A stretch of 64,000 nucleotides of DNA from Mactromeris polynyma (Eukaryota > Mollusca > Bivalvia > Venerida > Mactridae). Of this stretch, positions 51,501 through 61,959 are shown piece by piece. Location of the stretch: assembly GCA_032209605.1 (NCBI GenBank), contig JASFXZ010000004.1:33452401-33516400 (forward strand). The letters run 5' to 3'. The position numbers were made by a program, and so were the translations under genes. Each line of letters starts with the position of its first letter. The stretch's first letter is position 1. Under the pieces are notes generated by a model. The model was not told the origin of the DNA. It saw only the letters and a list, made by a program, of their open reading frames with translations, and made no database searches.

Positions 51501-52960
51501 CCTATACTACACATATTGGCCTATCTATTCATTTACATGTTCATTTTTTAACTGATCACAACAGCTCATCAGATGAGTTAAAATCGGTTCAACATTAAGA
51601 AAACAATTATAAAACTGAGTGTAAAACTGAATGCTTACTATTTAAATGAAGTCTTCACATGTTATCAGTTCATTCTCTTAAACTAAACGCCCATTAGAGC
51701 CTGTGCTCTACTTGCTGGCCAAATTCTGATTTTCAAAAAGAACCAATGTCTCGTGAATATCAAACTATACTGTTCAAGTTTGGTTAAGATTAAATAAAAA
51801 ATGGAAGCTCTATTCACAAGCTCATGTACAGTAATTTTCAAGGGCCATAACCCAATCATGCATGGGTGGATATAGTTGGTTTTCAAAAGGACCTGAGCAA
51901 TTAGGTATCTGCTGTATAAGTTTGGTAAACTTCGGATAATAAATGAAGACAATATCATGTGTATACACAAACTCAATTTTAAGAACATTTCCAATTTTAA
52001 AGGGCTCTAATCCAGTCATGCATGGGCGGATAATAAATGAAGGCTGTATTGTGTTCACATGCTCAATAGTAGGATTTTTCCGATTGTAAAAGGTCATAAT
52101 GCAGTCATACATGGGCGGATCTAGCTGATTTTCAATTGGAATTATGCTCTCATAGATATCTGACTACTGTATAAGTTTGGTCAACATCGGATAATAAATG
52201 AAGGCTGTATTGCTTACACAATATTGATTTTAGGATTTGTCCCAATTTTCAATCCAGACGACTTTATTGTGTTCACAAGTAATCGTTTACGGACGCACGG
52301 ACGACGGACACTGCGACATCCCATAAGCTCGCTAAAGGCCAGTGGAGCTTTAAAATATAGTCATACTGGTCTGATTTTCCATTAAAATCATTTTTCATAC
52401 AATAATTATACCCATAAATGTAAGTCAACATTTGTACAGAAACAAGATTAAAAATATAAAGCAAATGTTCATAAGTCACTTTGTCCAGATATCTAATATA
52501 ACCATGAACACCTAGGGAACATTGCTTGGGCTTATCAGTTGTGATTTATTGCTTTCACAACAGGCTGCAATGACCTTATGTTATCAATGTAAGTAGTTTC
52601 TACTCAGATTCAGGAGACAGTCTTGTAAGTGGATAGTTATGTATACTCTAGTAAATACTATATTAAGCATTAATTTGAATAGTGTAAAAATATTAGCAAT
52701 TTATCCCATCGGTATGTATTGAAATGATTTATAGTCGTATAAATGTACGCGGAGGTTTTAGTAATTCAAACTATGACTTTTACTTACCCTACGTATGTGA
52801 TAACTCCAATATTGGCCACGTGACATTTCAGTATCTGCCAGTTATTCCGTATCACACAGATCTGTGTTTCTGTCAGCTTCGGTGGTTGGTCTTCTGCTCC
52901 ACTTTTATGTCCAATTTTTGTAAATTTTCTTAGTTTTATTTTTTCACACGTGCAACCCAT
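42348..52960 (-). CDS. Globin X-like / neuroglobin-like globin, 3 exons, 190 aa
   Basis: Exons 52960-52788, 44009-43784 and 42521-42348 join into one 190-residue globin. Residues 59-190 carry the fold: Phe70 (CD1), Phe73 (CD4), distal His90 (E7), proximal His122 (F8), with a helix-A Trp41. The introns fall where ancestral globin introns fall: B12.2 (phase 2) and G7.0 (phase 0). The E7-F8 spacing of 32 is as in neuroglobin. The N-terminus Met-Gly-Cys-Thr-Cys fits N-myristoylation of Gly2 and palmitoylation of Cys3/Cys5, a known trait of globin X, so a membrane-attached intracellular haem protein is likely. Proposed family roles are nitrite or redox chemistry rather than bulk oxygen transport; that part is inference. 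An in-frame ATG 17 codons upstream would hide Gly2; the ATG at 52960 has a better context (AACATGG). A minus-strand ATTAAA at 42184-42189 and an AATAAA at 41730-41735 are candidate poly(A) signals. Confidence 0.93.
43279..43761 (+). other. Long antisense ORF inside globin intron 2, unknown
   Basis: One of the longest open frames in the window (160 codons), on the plus strand, entirely within the 1.26-kb second globin intron. The middle part reads SVVSQLSHSGYLLPGDLL and is followed by a polar, Cys- and His-bearing half. I recognise no domain. The nominal start is a non-ATG codon. It may be a mobile-element fragment or chance. Confidence 0.15.
43784..44009 (-). CDS. Globin exon 2 (haem pocket, E7 and F8 His)
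   Basis: The acceptor is TTATGTTTCAG and the donor AAG|GTATCT, phase 0. It encodes residues 58-133, with VFSKF (CD corner), LLRQHALRVM (helix E, distal His90) and REVGANHKLY (helix F, proximal His122). All residues that define a hexacoordinate-capable globin pocket are present, and there is no frame break. Confidence 0.95.
47160..47335 (+). repeat. Duplicated block E1, copy 2 (globin intron 1)
   Basis: Partner of 33675-33850: TTTGTTTGACAGAGATATAT, ATTATTTCCGGTTAAAAT, CTTGTTGTAAGCGGTAATG and TTCATTTCCGGTTG. Confidence 0.65.
47450..47910 (+). repeat. Duplicated block E2, copy 2 (globin intron 1)
   Basis: Partner of 36090-36560: AACCAGGCGCCTTCTAG, CCCAATATCAGGCGTATATA, GTCATGACGTCAAACTGAG and TTATTCATGCTACATCGTAT. 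Here E1 and E2 are almost contiguous; in copy 1 they are 2.2 kb apart. Confidence 0.7.
48055..48195 (+). repeat. Dispersed repeat H, copy 1 (globin intron 1)
   Basis: AGGATCTAGACAGT is followed by GGAGCCAGAACC and GGAGATGGTAGATTATTGCG, then CTAACCCC. The same phrases recur at 61185-61320. Confidence 0.6.
48667..48700. repeat. Near-perfect hairpin
   Basis: GCTTTTAATGACCG pairs with CGGTATTAAAAGC across a 7-base loop, with one unpaired base. Inside globin intron 1. No T tract or gene context gives it a role. Confidence 0.7.
49000..49265 (+). repeat. Dispersed repeat family F, copy in globin intron 1
   Basis: It starts TTCTTGTAAGAACCATTCCA and includes TAACACATATGGATTAG and CATGTTTGTTTAAGTAAAC, ending AAATGAGCATAGTATAAC. 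Same order as in the 34.7-kb (minus) and 54.7-kb copies. Confidence 0.65.
50160..50860 (-). pseudogene. Decayed Tc1-like transposase in globin intron 1
   Basis: Read on the minus strand, pieces appear in the right order. RHQETDSVDDLTRPRR (N-terminal, near 50820) is followed by TPERRRNREVWCCQHTQW (near 50597-50540). Then come GRGSVMVLAGISWSHK (near 50420) and, in a shifted frame, LFQQNNAMPHPARITSEF (near 50260). In the last motif the catalytic Asp of the usual QQDNA is Asn. Multiple frameshifts and stops are present. The region 49806-50160 may hold its eroded C-terminal part, but I cannot align it with confidence. Confidence 0.75.
51830..52270. repeat. Molluscan-type interspersed repeat array
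   Basis: At least three diverged units share CAGTCATGCATGGGCGGAT, GTATAAGTTTGGT and GATAATAAATGAAGGCTGTA phrases, at irregular spacing of about 90-190 bases. It is followed at 52285-52345 by CGTTTACGGACGCACGGACG and a GCTCGCTAAAGGCCAG phrase, which from memory are frequent in bivalve genomes. The ORFs over it are shadows. Confidence 0.65.
52788..52960 (-). CDS. Globin exon 1 (lipidation motif, helices A-B)
   Basis: Starts MGCTCEKIKLRKF and runs to residue 57 plus two bases of Gly58. Residues 1-28 are a basic, Cys-bearing extension ahead of the globin fold. Helix A holds the Trp of IRNNWQIL. The donor is AGG|GTAAGT, phase 2, at the B12.2 position. Confidence 0.9.
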
Positions 52961-54650
52961 GTTGACTCTAGAAGAGCGTGTTCTATCAATGTAGATGCAC
53001 ACGTTGTACAAACGCCTACAGTTTCATTTCAAACACTTGTTAAAATACTCCTTTCAACCATCAAACACTGTGCAAGAGTTTACTACATTTTTCGTCTTTA
53101 AACTTTCAAACATAAAGTGGATCCTTTTTGCAGCAGCTACACTGTTTTGCAATGCTTTATGTACACAAAATGTGTTTTTTTTTCACTTGAACTTAATTCA
53201 TGTGTTATGAAACACTGTTCAAAGCGTATTATCAAATCTAAATCTATGAAGTAAGTAATTCAGCATAACTTACGTCAAATTTGTATACGTTTGAACATAA
53301 TGTTTCCAAAGTGGCGATAGTAATGCTAATGCACATAGCACGCCGGTAATACGTGGATACGTGTCTTATAGGGTTATATCTCTCACTATATCCACATAGT
53401 TTAGCAGTTTTATATCAATAGCAAATCACACAGTCACCTCTTCGTTCATTTTGCTCCAGGTTCAGTTGTTTATTCTCCGCCGATGTGTGATCACATTGCA
53501 CTGGAAAAATGATTAGACACCTTGAGACGTAATTAACGACTATTCAATGCCCATGGACTAATTTTAACGAGAATTATTGTGAAAACTAATTAAATTTTAA
53601 TCACATAATTTAATTGGAAAAAAAACTGTTTTTAGATTTCATGACGCTTTGTATGGCACTCCAGTATTCGCGAAAACAGATTTCCCGTAACAATTCCACA
53701 TAAACTTGGCTAAAGGTAATTGCGTGTAACATACGTGGAGTTTTCTAATTAATAATGGATAAGTTAATTTTTTCTGTACTTAATTACTGTGATTGCAAGG
53801 ACGTAATGACGACGTGAGAGAAGTCAGCCTCCGAATCTTAATCGAAAAATACAGGGAAATAATAATCTTTTGCATTTTTGGACGTCAAAGGAATCTAATT
53901 AATGTCATTCTTAAAATGTGTTTGTTTGCAGTTACGCGACCGACTGATGAGAAATGCCGAGACTCAATTTATTTGTTCATGTTCATCGATGAAATTCTTT
54001 TTTGGTCAATGTTTTCCTTGCTCGCCGAAAAATCATAGAATGTTTCTACAATTAAAGATAAGACACCATTGAATGTACACTTTTTATTCATTTTATATGT
54101 AAATGAGTGGATAAAGAGGAGATACACATTATACATACAATGCATCAATACCTATATGCACAAGTAGACTGTTGACGAAGCCATGACAGAACCAAACTAA
54201 AGAAAAACCTACCTACATACCCACTGTTAAAATTCCGTGTCGCGTAACGGCAAACAAACACTTTTTTAAGGATGGCTTAATGCATTTTGTTTCAAGATAC
54301 AAAATGGGTTGAGATACATACCGCACTGTAGTTGATTAACTTTACGAGGTTGAAGCTATATCAAGACACTGTACATTTACCTTACTTTATTTCATTCTTA
54401 GTTACAATTATTTTCTATTTAATTTAATCAACTAAAAGACATGAAGACCAAATGCAATGTCCGGACGTTTAGTTTACTTGATCAGAAGATATCGAGTTAA
54501 GCAAGCAGAAAATATCGTTTCAATGTACAGAACATTACGAAAACATTTACTGTAATCGTTATTTAGATAAATTGTTGGTTATTAAAGATGTATCTGGCTC
54601 ATCTGAACATAAACTGTTTGAATTGGCTTCATCCAGTATTGTTTTTACAT
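52961..54650. other. Upstream flank of the globin gene
   Basis: Expected promoter and 5' UTR side. An alternative in-frame ATG lies at 53011. I could not pick out a core promoter. A spaced inverted pair occurs at 53.9/54.25 kb. Confidence 0.4.
53907..54280. repeat. Inverted pair of about 37 bases
   Basis: CTTAAAATGTGTTTGTTTGC...GTTACGCGACC at 53907-53943 is complementary to CGTGTCGCGTAACGGCAAAC...TTAAGGATG at 54238-54280, with about 295 bases between. They may be the ends of a non-autonomous element; no target duplication was recognised. Confidence 0.45.
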
Positions 54651-54656
54651 TGGCTA

Positions 54657-55085
54657 AACCATCTCTAATAAGAACCATTGCAACAATTGAAAAGTACTTT
54701 TGCCATATTATTGTATAGATTTATTGACCTGTCAAAATGTGCGTACCTTCATTGTCAATGCACATGATACATTAGTATTTATCGAAAGTGGCCCGATTAC
54801 TAATTTATCGTGTGCATTGACCATGAAGACGTGCACATTTTGACAGCTCAATAAATCTATACTATACTAACAGGCAGAACTTGTAAAATAGCCTGGAAGT
54901 TTTTTATGAATTTTATGCTGTACAATCACCTTTCTTCAACAAATACGGATTAACACATTATGATTTCATTCTTTGTTAATGCATGTTTAATGATATTTTA
55001 ACTATAGGAAATATATTTTTCAAGTTTATTTAGGTAAACAAATGAACAAACAAATGAGTATAATATTACTTTAAAAAGCATTAAT
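54657..55085 (+). repeat. Dispersed repeat family F, copy split by an insertion
   Basis: The two halves of the family (CTAATAAGAACCATTGCAAC near 54664, and CTTGTAAAATAGCCTGGAAG onward from 54879) are separated by a 148-bp fold-back element. Removing that insert restores the order seen in other copies. Confidence 0.7.
54714..54861. mobile_element. Fold-back MITE nested in a family F repeat
   Basis: 148 bp with inverted arms of about 54 bases each. The left arm starts TATAGATTTATTGACCTGTC; the right arm ends with its complement (GACAGCTCAATAAATCTATA). The arms differ at a handful of positions and flank a loop of about 40 bases. No coding capacity. Superfamily not identified. Confidence 0.8.
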
Positions 55086-55089
55086 TTAT

Positions 55090-58000
55090 TTAAAAAACGC
55101 CTATCAAACCAATGGTATAAATTAAACACAAATATGGAAATAAATGTATCAGCGAACACAGCTTTGTTTTATATTAGTCTAAGCTTTAACACTTCTAGCA
55201 AAATGTAAAAAAAATGAAATAATAGAAAATTGCTGAAAAAATGCATTCGCGAAACAACTCAAGAAATTATATACTAACAATAAAAATACTTTACCGTAAT
55301 AAAGACCATCTGTTTAATTAACACTTATTATCCATGTACAATGTATGTGTGCCACATTTCTGTTTCCTTTCTACTCAACTAAAACACCTTCTTCCAATAT
55401 GTTCTTCACTAACAGTTTCTTGCTTTCCATTACGAAAACCAATTTTTGCCTCAGCGCTGACAAGTCGATATAAACGAAGGATTTGGCATTCAACATTTGA
55501 TGCTTAGCTAGTTCATTTTATACAACTGTTTTCATGTTTACCCCCAAAGTTGCGCAGTTTTCCTCACTTTGAGATTTTCCATTTGGCATTGATGGAATTT
55601 CGGTTCTTTGTGAAAGAATTTAGCGGGAATCTAAATTATTTACGGCTTAGAGCTATCATTGTTTAACTGTCGACAGACATTGTGCAATTATTTGAGAACG
55701 AAGTTTGCTCCGTCGCCCTGCCACAAAACGCAAATATAATTATGTTTAATGGGCTGAAATTCCCGAGCATGCGTCATTTATACATAAATAAGTACACACA
55801 TAGTATCTGAATACAGTCTGGTACGTAGCTAGTCGAACAGTACATGTACTCCAATAGTTCTCAAGGTATGAAGACATGATCAACATTTCAGACAGCTTGA
55901 AAGCCGCCTTAAGATTTGTACATCAGGTTCGTGTTCGACTTTGGTTGCACTTTCTATTAGAACGTTTACTATACATAGTTATACCCTTCTCTATACCATT
56001 TCGGTATATATACATTTTAAATGTATGTTGTAAATATACTTTATGATTTAATGTAGAACAGTAAAATTGTTAATAATATTACTTTATTTTTTGCTTCAAC
56101 AGAATACCAGACCAAACGTCAATAAGGACATTTTAAAAAAAGACACGGTGAGTCCACAATACTATAATTATATATTTCCAAATGTCTAAACATATTACCT
56201 AAACCAATGGAACTATGTTAATGTACTTAAACTGACAAAGAAACAAATCGAAAAGTGTCTGTTTTAGACTTTATGGCGCAAACATATTGATGTGATTCCA
56301 AATATACCACGTTGATGATGAATAGAATGTTAATTTTAGTGTATTTTCAGACACTTTGGAAATTCGCAATGACATATTATTATTGATGATTCCTGGATCA
56401 ATTTCGGAATGCCACAGTTTTTCCGAATAATTAAAGTATAGTACGTATGTCGAAGAATAAAGCCTTATTCTATTTGACATGTTTATACATTCATTAAAAA
56501 ATCTAGCACTTAAGAAATGACATTGCTATAATACATCACACCATTTGCAGATCTGTAGTGGTTTTGTTGAAGAGGGAATGGTCATGCAATCCAATAATAC
56601 ATTTTAATCACGAAACAATGAACACAATACAAATGAATTGTAAAGGCGCGTGCTCCAAACAATATAACCGACTATACAACACATACATGTGGACCGGTGG
56701 CCTTAATTATATATTTCACAATAAATAAATTGAAATTGGAATACTAATTTTATTTACAATTAATCAAACTATAATGAATCCGAGTATTTATTTGGGAAAA
56801 GGAGTTTGATAGTGCATCACCTAGTCTTCCTTTTTGTCAGACACAATTGGCACACCGAGTGCAAAATTTGTTTCTAAACATGATGGCATGCAAACAGTGG
56901 GGTGACGGCAAACCATGAAATATTTAACCAGCAGTAAGATCAACCAACAGAGTTATTACAATATGGTCATACAAAGAGATGCTATGTGTTAGCCTGATAG
57001 GTATAACTTTCATTTTCAATAGTATTGTGTACTTGAAGAGATCAGTTGACCTAGGTCTCGTACCGTGACGACGGCCTAATACCCATAGAATATTATATTA
57101 GAATTGCGTATATCTTTAAATGTTGGGTTTTGTATAATATCGAGACGTATTTCTCAAACATTTCTTTAACAGTGGTAAATGAGACAAGCGCATACGGATA
57201 ATTTCTTAACACCATTTTCTTCCACATAACACGAAGTCTGACTTTCCATCAATATAAGAAGATTAATGTAAACGCAAATGTGCCATGTTAGCCTAAATGT
57301 GTGGGTACAATACACTATTCGCGTTAATGGATATTTCCTAATGCCTATGTTTGTCTTCTCCTATAAACCAAACTTATTACTGTATTGACCAATCCGTCAC
57401 ATCGTATCTTTCCGTGTCACGCTAAATGAATAACTCAGTACGTGATCTTCCACAAAATATAGCAATTAACGTACAACAAAATACTTTCAGAACATCCGCA
57501 TGATTAGATAATGTAAATGTGGCCTTGTTGTTTCATGTCTCATGCGGTTGCTACGTCGTATATTGCGTGCAACCTGATCAAAATATTATGTGCAAGATAT
57601 CATAATTGTGCGATTTCCAACCTCTTTTTAAAGTGACGTCATTTCCTTAAAACGTCAAATGTGACGTCACCATGTAGCCTAATTACAGTAAGCAACATTT
57701 GCCACATGAAAACGAAGTAACCATACGGAGTAAATGTGTTTACTGCTTGCAAATAGAGACTTCATATGGTGTGTTGTCTTGCAATGACGTCACTTAATTC
57801 TTCTAGTATAGGTCTCCTGTATGGTGTACATTTTCTACAGCTTTTTGTTCTCGAAGATATTCCAAATGATTTCAGATACTAATGTCTGCCTTCTGACCAT
57901 AGGGGATGTCTGTTGCCAAATAGTTGACACTACTTTGAGGCCAATTATCAGCTGAGCAGTTGTCAGATGTCTGTTTTCGGACGACTGGGTTGCAAACTGA

Positions 58001-59460
58001 CTTTATAGTTAAACAATAATGTTAAATATGTGTGTGCCTCTGTACCGCTTACTGATAACCAGCATGCACGTTTTAACTACTCGAGTTTTTGAGTACGTCA
58101 TGGAAAGAACCGACAAAATCAATATAGTTAACATGTTCATTTTGAGGTGAAATAGATATGAAGCGGACTTATCATATGTTATGAACATACGTATGACTGT
58201 TATGGTTGTGTCCTTGTACTTTCGCTTCTTTATCTTATGCAAAATGAATTTCACGTAGTCCTACCAGTAAAACTTTATAACATCAATACAATATCACGAT
58301 ATGTATTTCAAAATTAGCTACAATGTACATTCCATTAGGAATTATTATTTATTTTCTTTGATTACCAATTTGAATTAAAGTATATGTTATCATCCATGTA
58401 AAACTGACTGTCGTCAAATATGTTAATTACAAATGGTATTTGAACATGGGCCATAATGGTCTATTTCAAAAGTTTATTGTGTATGTTGTGCAATAATCTT
58501 CTTAGTCTGATTCATGTACGTCCTCGATCATAGCCTATCAACATACCAACTAATTTTGTATTTCAAATAAATATTAACTTCAAACCATGTTGCTAAGATA
58601 TCCAAGAAGTTATAGTGGGAACTTAATTCTGACTTGCATAAAACACGTGCGTTTGTTCTGTTATCGTCATTAGGATTCGCATGCGTAGTAACTCAACTAG
58701 TATTATATTGTGATCACGCATATTTAGTTCGCGTTTACAACAGTTTTAAGTTTTCAACAAAGTAATGGCATTCTTTAACATGTTTTGTAATGATTAAAAT
58801 GCTACACTTGATCTCATCAGCGAAAGCATTCCCCAAGTGGATTATACAAAATGTTCAATGCCAACACGCGAAGTATGCAAGGAAGGGCTACGCTTTTATT
58901 AGAACATTGTATAATAAAAATGAGCGCTGAAAGAATTCTATCACGGCAATATCACAGCATTTGTATCATCGTAATTGATTCGATTGTTTTTTGTTGAGTG
59001 AACAATGTGTTATACTGAAATTTGATAAGCAGCTTGAGATGGTATTGGTCTGTACGTAGGTGTTAGAAAACAGTCAACACATTAGACTGGCTCATCCCAA
59101 TGGTTGTCATAATTATGTATTGGTGTATCAGACAGACTCATTAAATAGCAGTATCGTGCAGTAAATCAGTTGTGTCTGTAGTACTGTTGCTGCCAACGCG
59201 ACATTATATCTCAGTAGATAATTATTTCAGATCGGTCCATACCAGTAATTGTGACAAAATGACCATCGAATCATGACAGTCATAACTCTGACATCCATAC
59301 ATGTATTTTAATGGTTGTACTCGAGAACCGATCCGTGATTGTATAGACACTGCATTCTAAAAATAGAATGGGTCTACGTTATTTTAGTCACAGTGGTGCT
59401 ACCAATGTGCATACCATTGCTATGACAGTCTTTAAAAGGCCGAGATACAAAACGAACTAT
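55090..59460. other. No gene seen
   Basis: About 4.4 kb of AT-rich sequence with short ORFs only. Several TGACGTCA-type words cluster at 57630-57800 (GTGACGTCATTT, GTGACGTCACC, ATGACGTCACTT), which resemble CRE-like sites but sit near no identified gene. Confidence 0.4.
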
Positions 59461-59464
59461 AATA

Positions 59465-60436
59465 CGAGGGTCATGCAAAAAGTTCTGTCATTGGGTTCGG
59501 ATTTCTTAAGTGCTACGTTTTATCAAAATTATTTTTATTACAAACCTTCAAAGTATTCCCCCTTTACCGAAACATATTTTTGTAACCTTTTTACCCAATC
59601 GAGAAAAGCAGATAAATAGTCTTTTTTTGGTATCTGTTGGAGACACTGATCAATGGCGCTGCCAAGAGAACTTCTGGACTTATATTTCTTTCCAGAAAGC
59701 ATTTTCTTAAGCCTTGGACATAAAAAAAAGTCACAGGGACTCAGGTCAGGTGCATAAGGCGGATGGTTTACAACATCCACCTTTTCAGAAGCCAAAAAAG
59801 ACTTAACAACCTCGCACTTGTGAGAGGAGGCGTTGTCGTGTAAAAGATGGACTCCTGACCATCCTTTGCTTGGACGTCTCTTATTGTAAAACTCTTTCAC
59901 TTTCTTCAGTACAGAGTTCTTGTAGAATCGTCCAGTGAGTGTATGACCAGATGGACAAGGCTATATCTTTCACCGACAATCGCACATCCTGTTCGACCAC
60001 AACTTTTACAGCAGCGATGTTTACCTTGGTAACAGAGGTTTTAGGCCTACCAGAACGGGTATCATCTTCGACAGATAATTTCCCTGCTTTAAAAGCTTTA
60101 ACCCACCTAAAAACTGTGCGCATTGAAATGGCCTGAGGTCCATATATACCACACAATTCATCAAATATCTATATCAAACCTAATGCGGCATTTAATATAG
60201 CTACGAATTGCAGTCTTTTCGTCCATTTTACAATGTGAAAAGTAAATTGGTCAGTGTATATGACTGCATGTATTTCAATTTGAAATAACTCGGTCATTTA
60301 AAAAGCAATTTGCACAAAATAAACAGATATCGTAAGCTATTGGACACACCATTCAAGTGCAATGAAGTGTTTTAAAAAATACCTGGGATAAAACTATGGA
60401 AGCCCATTAGTGACAGAACTTTTTGCATGACCCTCG
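59465..60436 (-). mobile_element. Deleted mariner transposon with intact ends
   Basis: Perfect 26-bp terminal inverted repeats lie at 59465-59490 (beginning CGAGGGTCATGC) and 60411-60436. They are flanked on both sides by TA (59463-59464 and 60437-60438), the target-site duplication of Tc1/mariner elements. Total length is about 970 bp, shorter than the usual about 1.3 kb. Inside is a broken mariner transposase in minus orientation. The perfect ends suggest a fairly young copy, or one that could be moved by a transposase supplied elsewhere. Confidence 0.93.
59538..60226 (-). pseudogene. Mariner transposase pseudogene (D34D class)
   Basis: The N-terminal part has the mariner helix-turn-helix phrase FRWVKAFKAGKLSVEDD followed by SGRP. 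The C-terminal part has HDNASSHK and YAPDLSPCDFF; exactly 34 residues separate the two Asp of HD and CD, the mariner D34D signature. It is broken. From the probable ATG at 60226 the frame hits stops near 60165, and the correct frame resumes one base off. A second break near 59900 joins the DNA-binding part directly to the last catalytic part, so about 120 codons with the first catalytic Asp are missing. It cannot make an active enzyme. Confidence 0.9.
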
Positions 60437-61184
60437 TACACCTTAGCGAAAACATGCAGAAAAAAAGCTTTTGAAGTCGTGAATATGTAGCATTTAATAT
60501 TTTAGAATACAGATACGTCTTACTTTGCTATTCTATGTAATGTAAATATTTATTCGAAAGGGTTTATGTTTTGCTCTATGTATACTGTGCTGTATTATGC
60601 TTTGATTGTACTCTATTTGTTGTTCATGGCTGTCATGTTACATCAATTGCTGATGAAATGCTTTGTTTAAAGCTCAGAATTATGGTTAAGGTTAACGTGT
60701 TTTACTTAATGGCGTTAAATTTAATTAACGAGAAATTAATAACTCGTGGACGAATTCATCCACAAAAAGGGTCTCCGAACACAATTTCCTAGGTTATGAC
60801 ATGAAGTGGAGGACCCAACACTTAGCAATACAACCTTCTTATAGTAGTGGGACTTTCAGTATGAATACTTGTGACATTAAGCAGTGTGGCGAATGCCAAT
60901 CTTCCCCATCAAACGTTAAATTGTAAAATGTACCATAGGGCAAGCACCCAACTATTCATACACAACACCGCAACTGATACGTGTTTCTTAACATAAGACT
61001 TGAAAGTAAAAAAACAATATCGAATAAATGCTAAACAGTTCTTAACAGGAACAAAATTAAACAACAAACCTAATTGATGGGACATTGTATTTGTTGACAT
61101 TATGTTATCGTATTCGAGGCATTCTCCGTCGTGTCCATATATTTACGTACTAGTTAGTCCTTTCCCACTTTGCCTTTTCCATAA

Positions 61185-61320
61185 GGGATCTAGACCTAGG
61201 CCAGCGTATAATACATTCAATGCATCAGTCTTCCTTACATGTCGAGATGTTGGTGCCAGAACCGCTGTCTCCATATAAATTTATTAGGGAGATGGTAGAT
61301 TATGGCGCTAACCCCTCGAT
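61185..61320 (+). repeat. Dispersed repeat H, copy 2
   Basis: AGGGATCTAGACCTAGG, then TGGTGCCAGAACCGC and GGGAGATGGTAGATTATGGC, CTAACCCC. Matches 48055-48195. Confidence 0.6.
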
Positions 61321-61959
61321 GTCTATGTTACACGTAAATGTTCTTTAAAATCGCAAGACCAAAATATTGCCTTAGAAAGCAGACTCGCTTTATGTCACAG
61401 TTATTAATGCACAAAGTGAAAATAACAAGAGGACAAAAGTAATATGATGACAACAAATCCATCAAGATTTTGCGGGGATAGTTTTATGTTACTCATAAAA
61501 TCACAAATAAGGAAAAAATCAAGAACAGTATATACGAGAATGTCTCTTATGAATACTTCTAAATTTTATGTCGTATTAATAAAAATAATTAAACTTACAG
61601 AGAAAGACAATATCTTTATCAAAGGACATATAAACATGATGTAGATGAAATAGCGGAATCAAATTTCGAGAGATTTATAGCCATTAACATAGAAATGAAA
61701 AATTATGGCGAGGCTCACTGTATAAATGTATAAGTTAGCTACCCAAACATCGTTTAGGGAATAGCAATGGATATAAAAGACAAACACTGAACATGTTCAA
61801 TATATATATGCATTACTGTATACACGCAATGACATAAACATAAAACTTTTAGAGAAGATAGGGACTCGTTCAGAGGATTCCCTCGACAGGAATATTCTAT
61901 TAAGCCATAAATACCATTGTCTCTTATTTTTGCATTGCTGAACGGATACTTAGATTCAG

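Larger units (their letters stand above)
44010..52787 (-). other. Globin intron 1, about 8.8 kb
   Basis: A GT...AG intron much longer than the 173-base exon before it. It contains a Tc1 transposase relic (about 50.16-50.86 kb), a molluscan-type repeat array (51.8-52.3 kb), part of a dispersed repeat family (49.0-49.26 kb) and blocks shared with 33.7-36.6 kb. No coding exon of another gene was recognised inside it. Confidence 0.85.

Noticed and set aside
51683..52112. Overlapping minus-strand ORFs of about 100 codons
   Set aside because: They lie in a repeat array; the repeated peptide phrases (MHDWVMALE-like) come from the DNA repeat.
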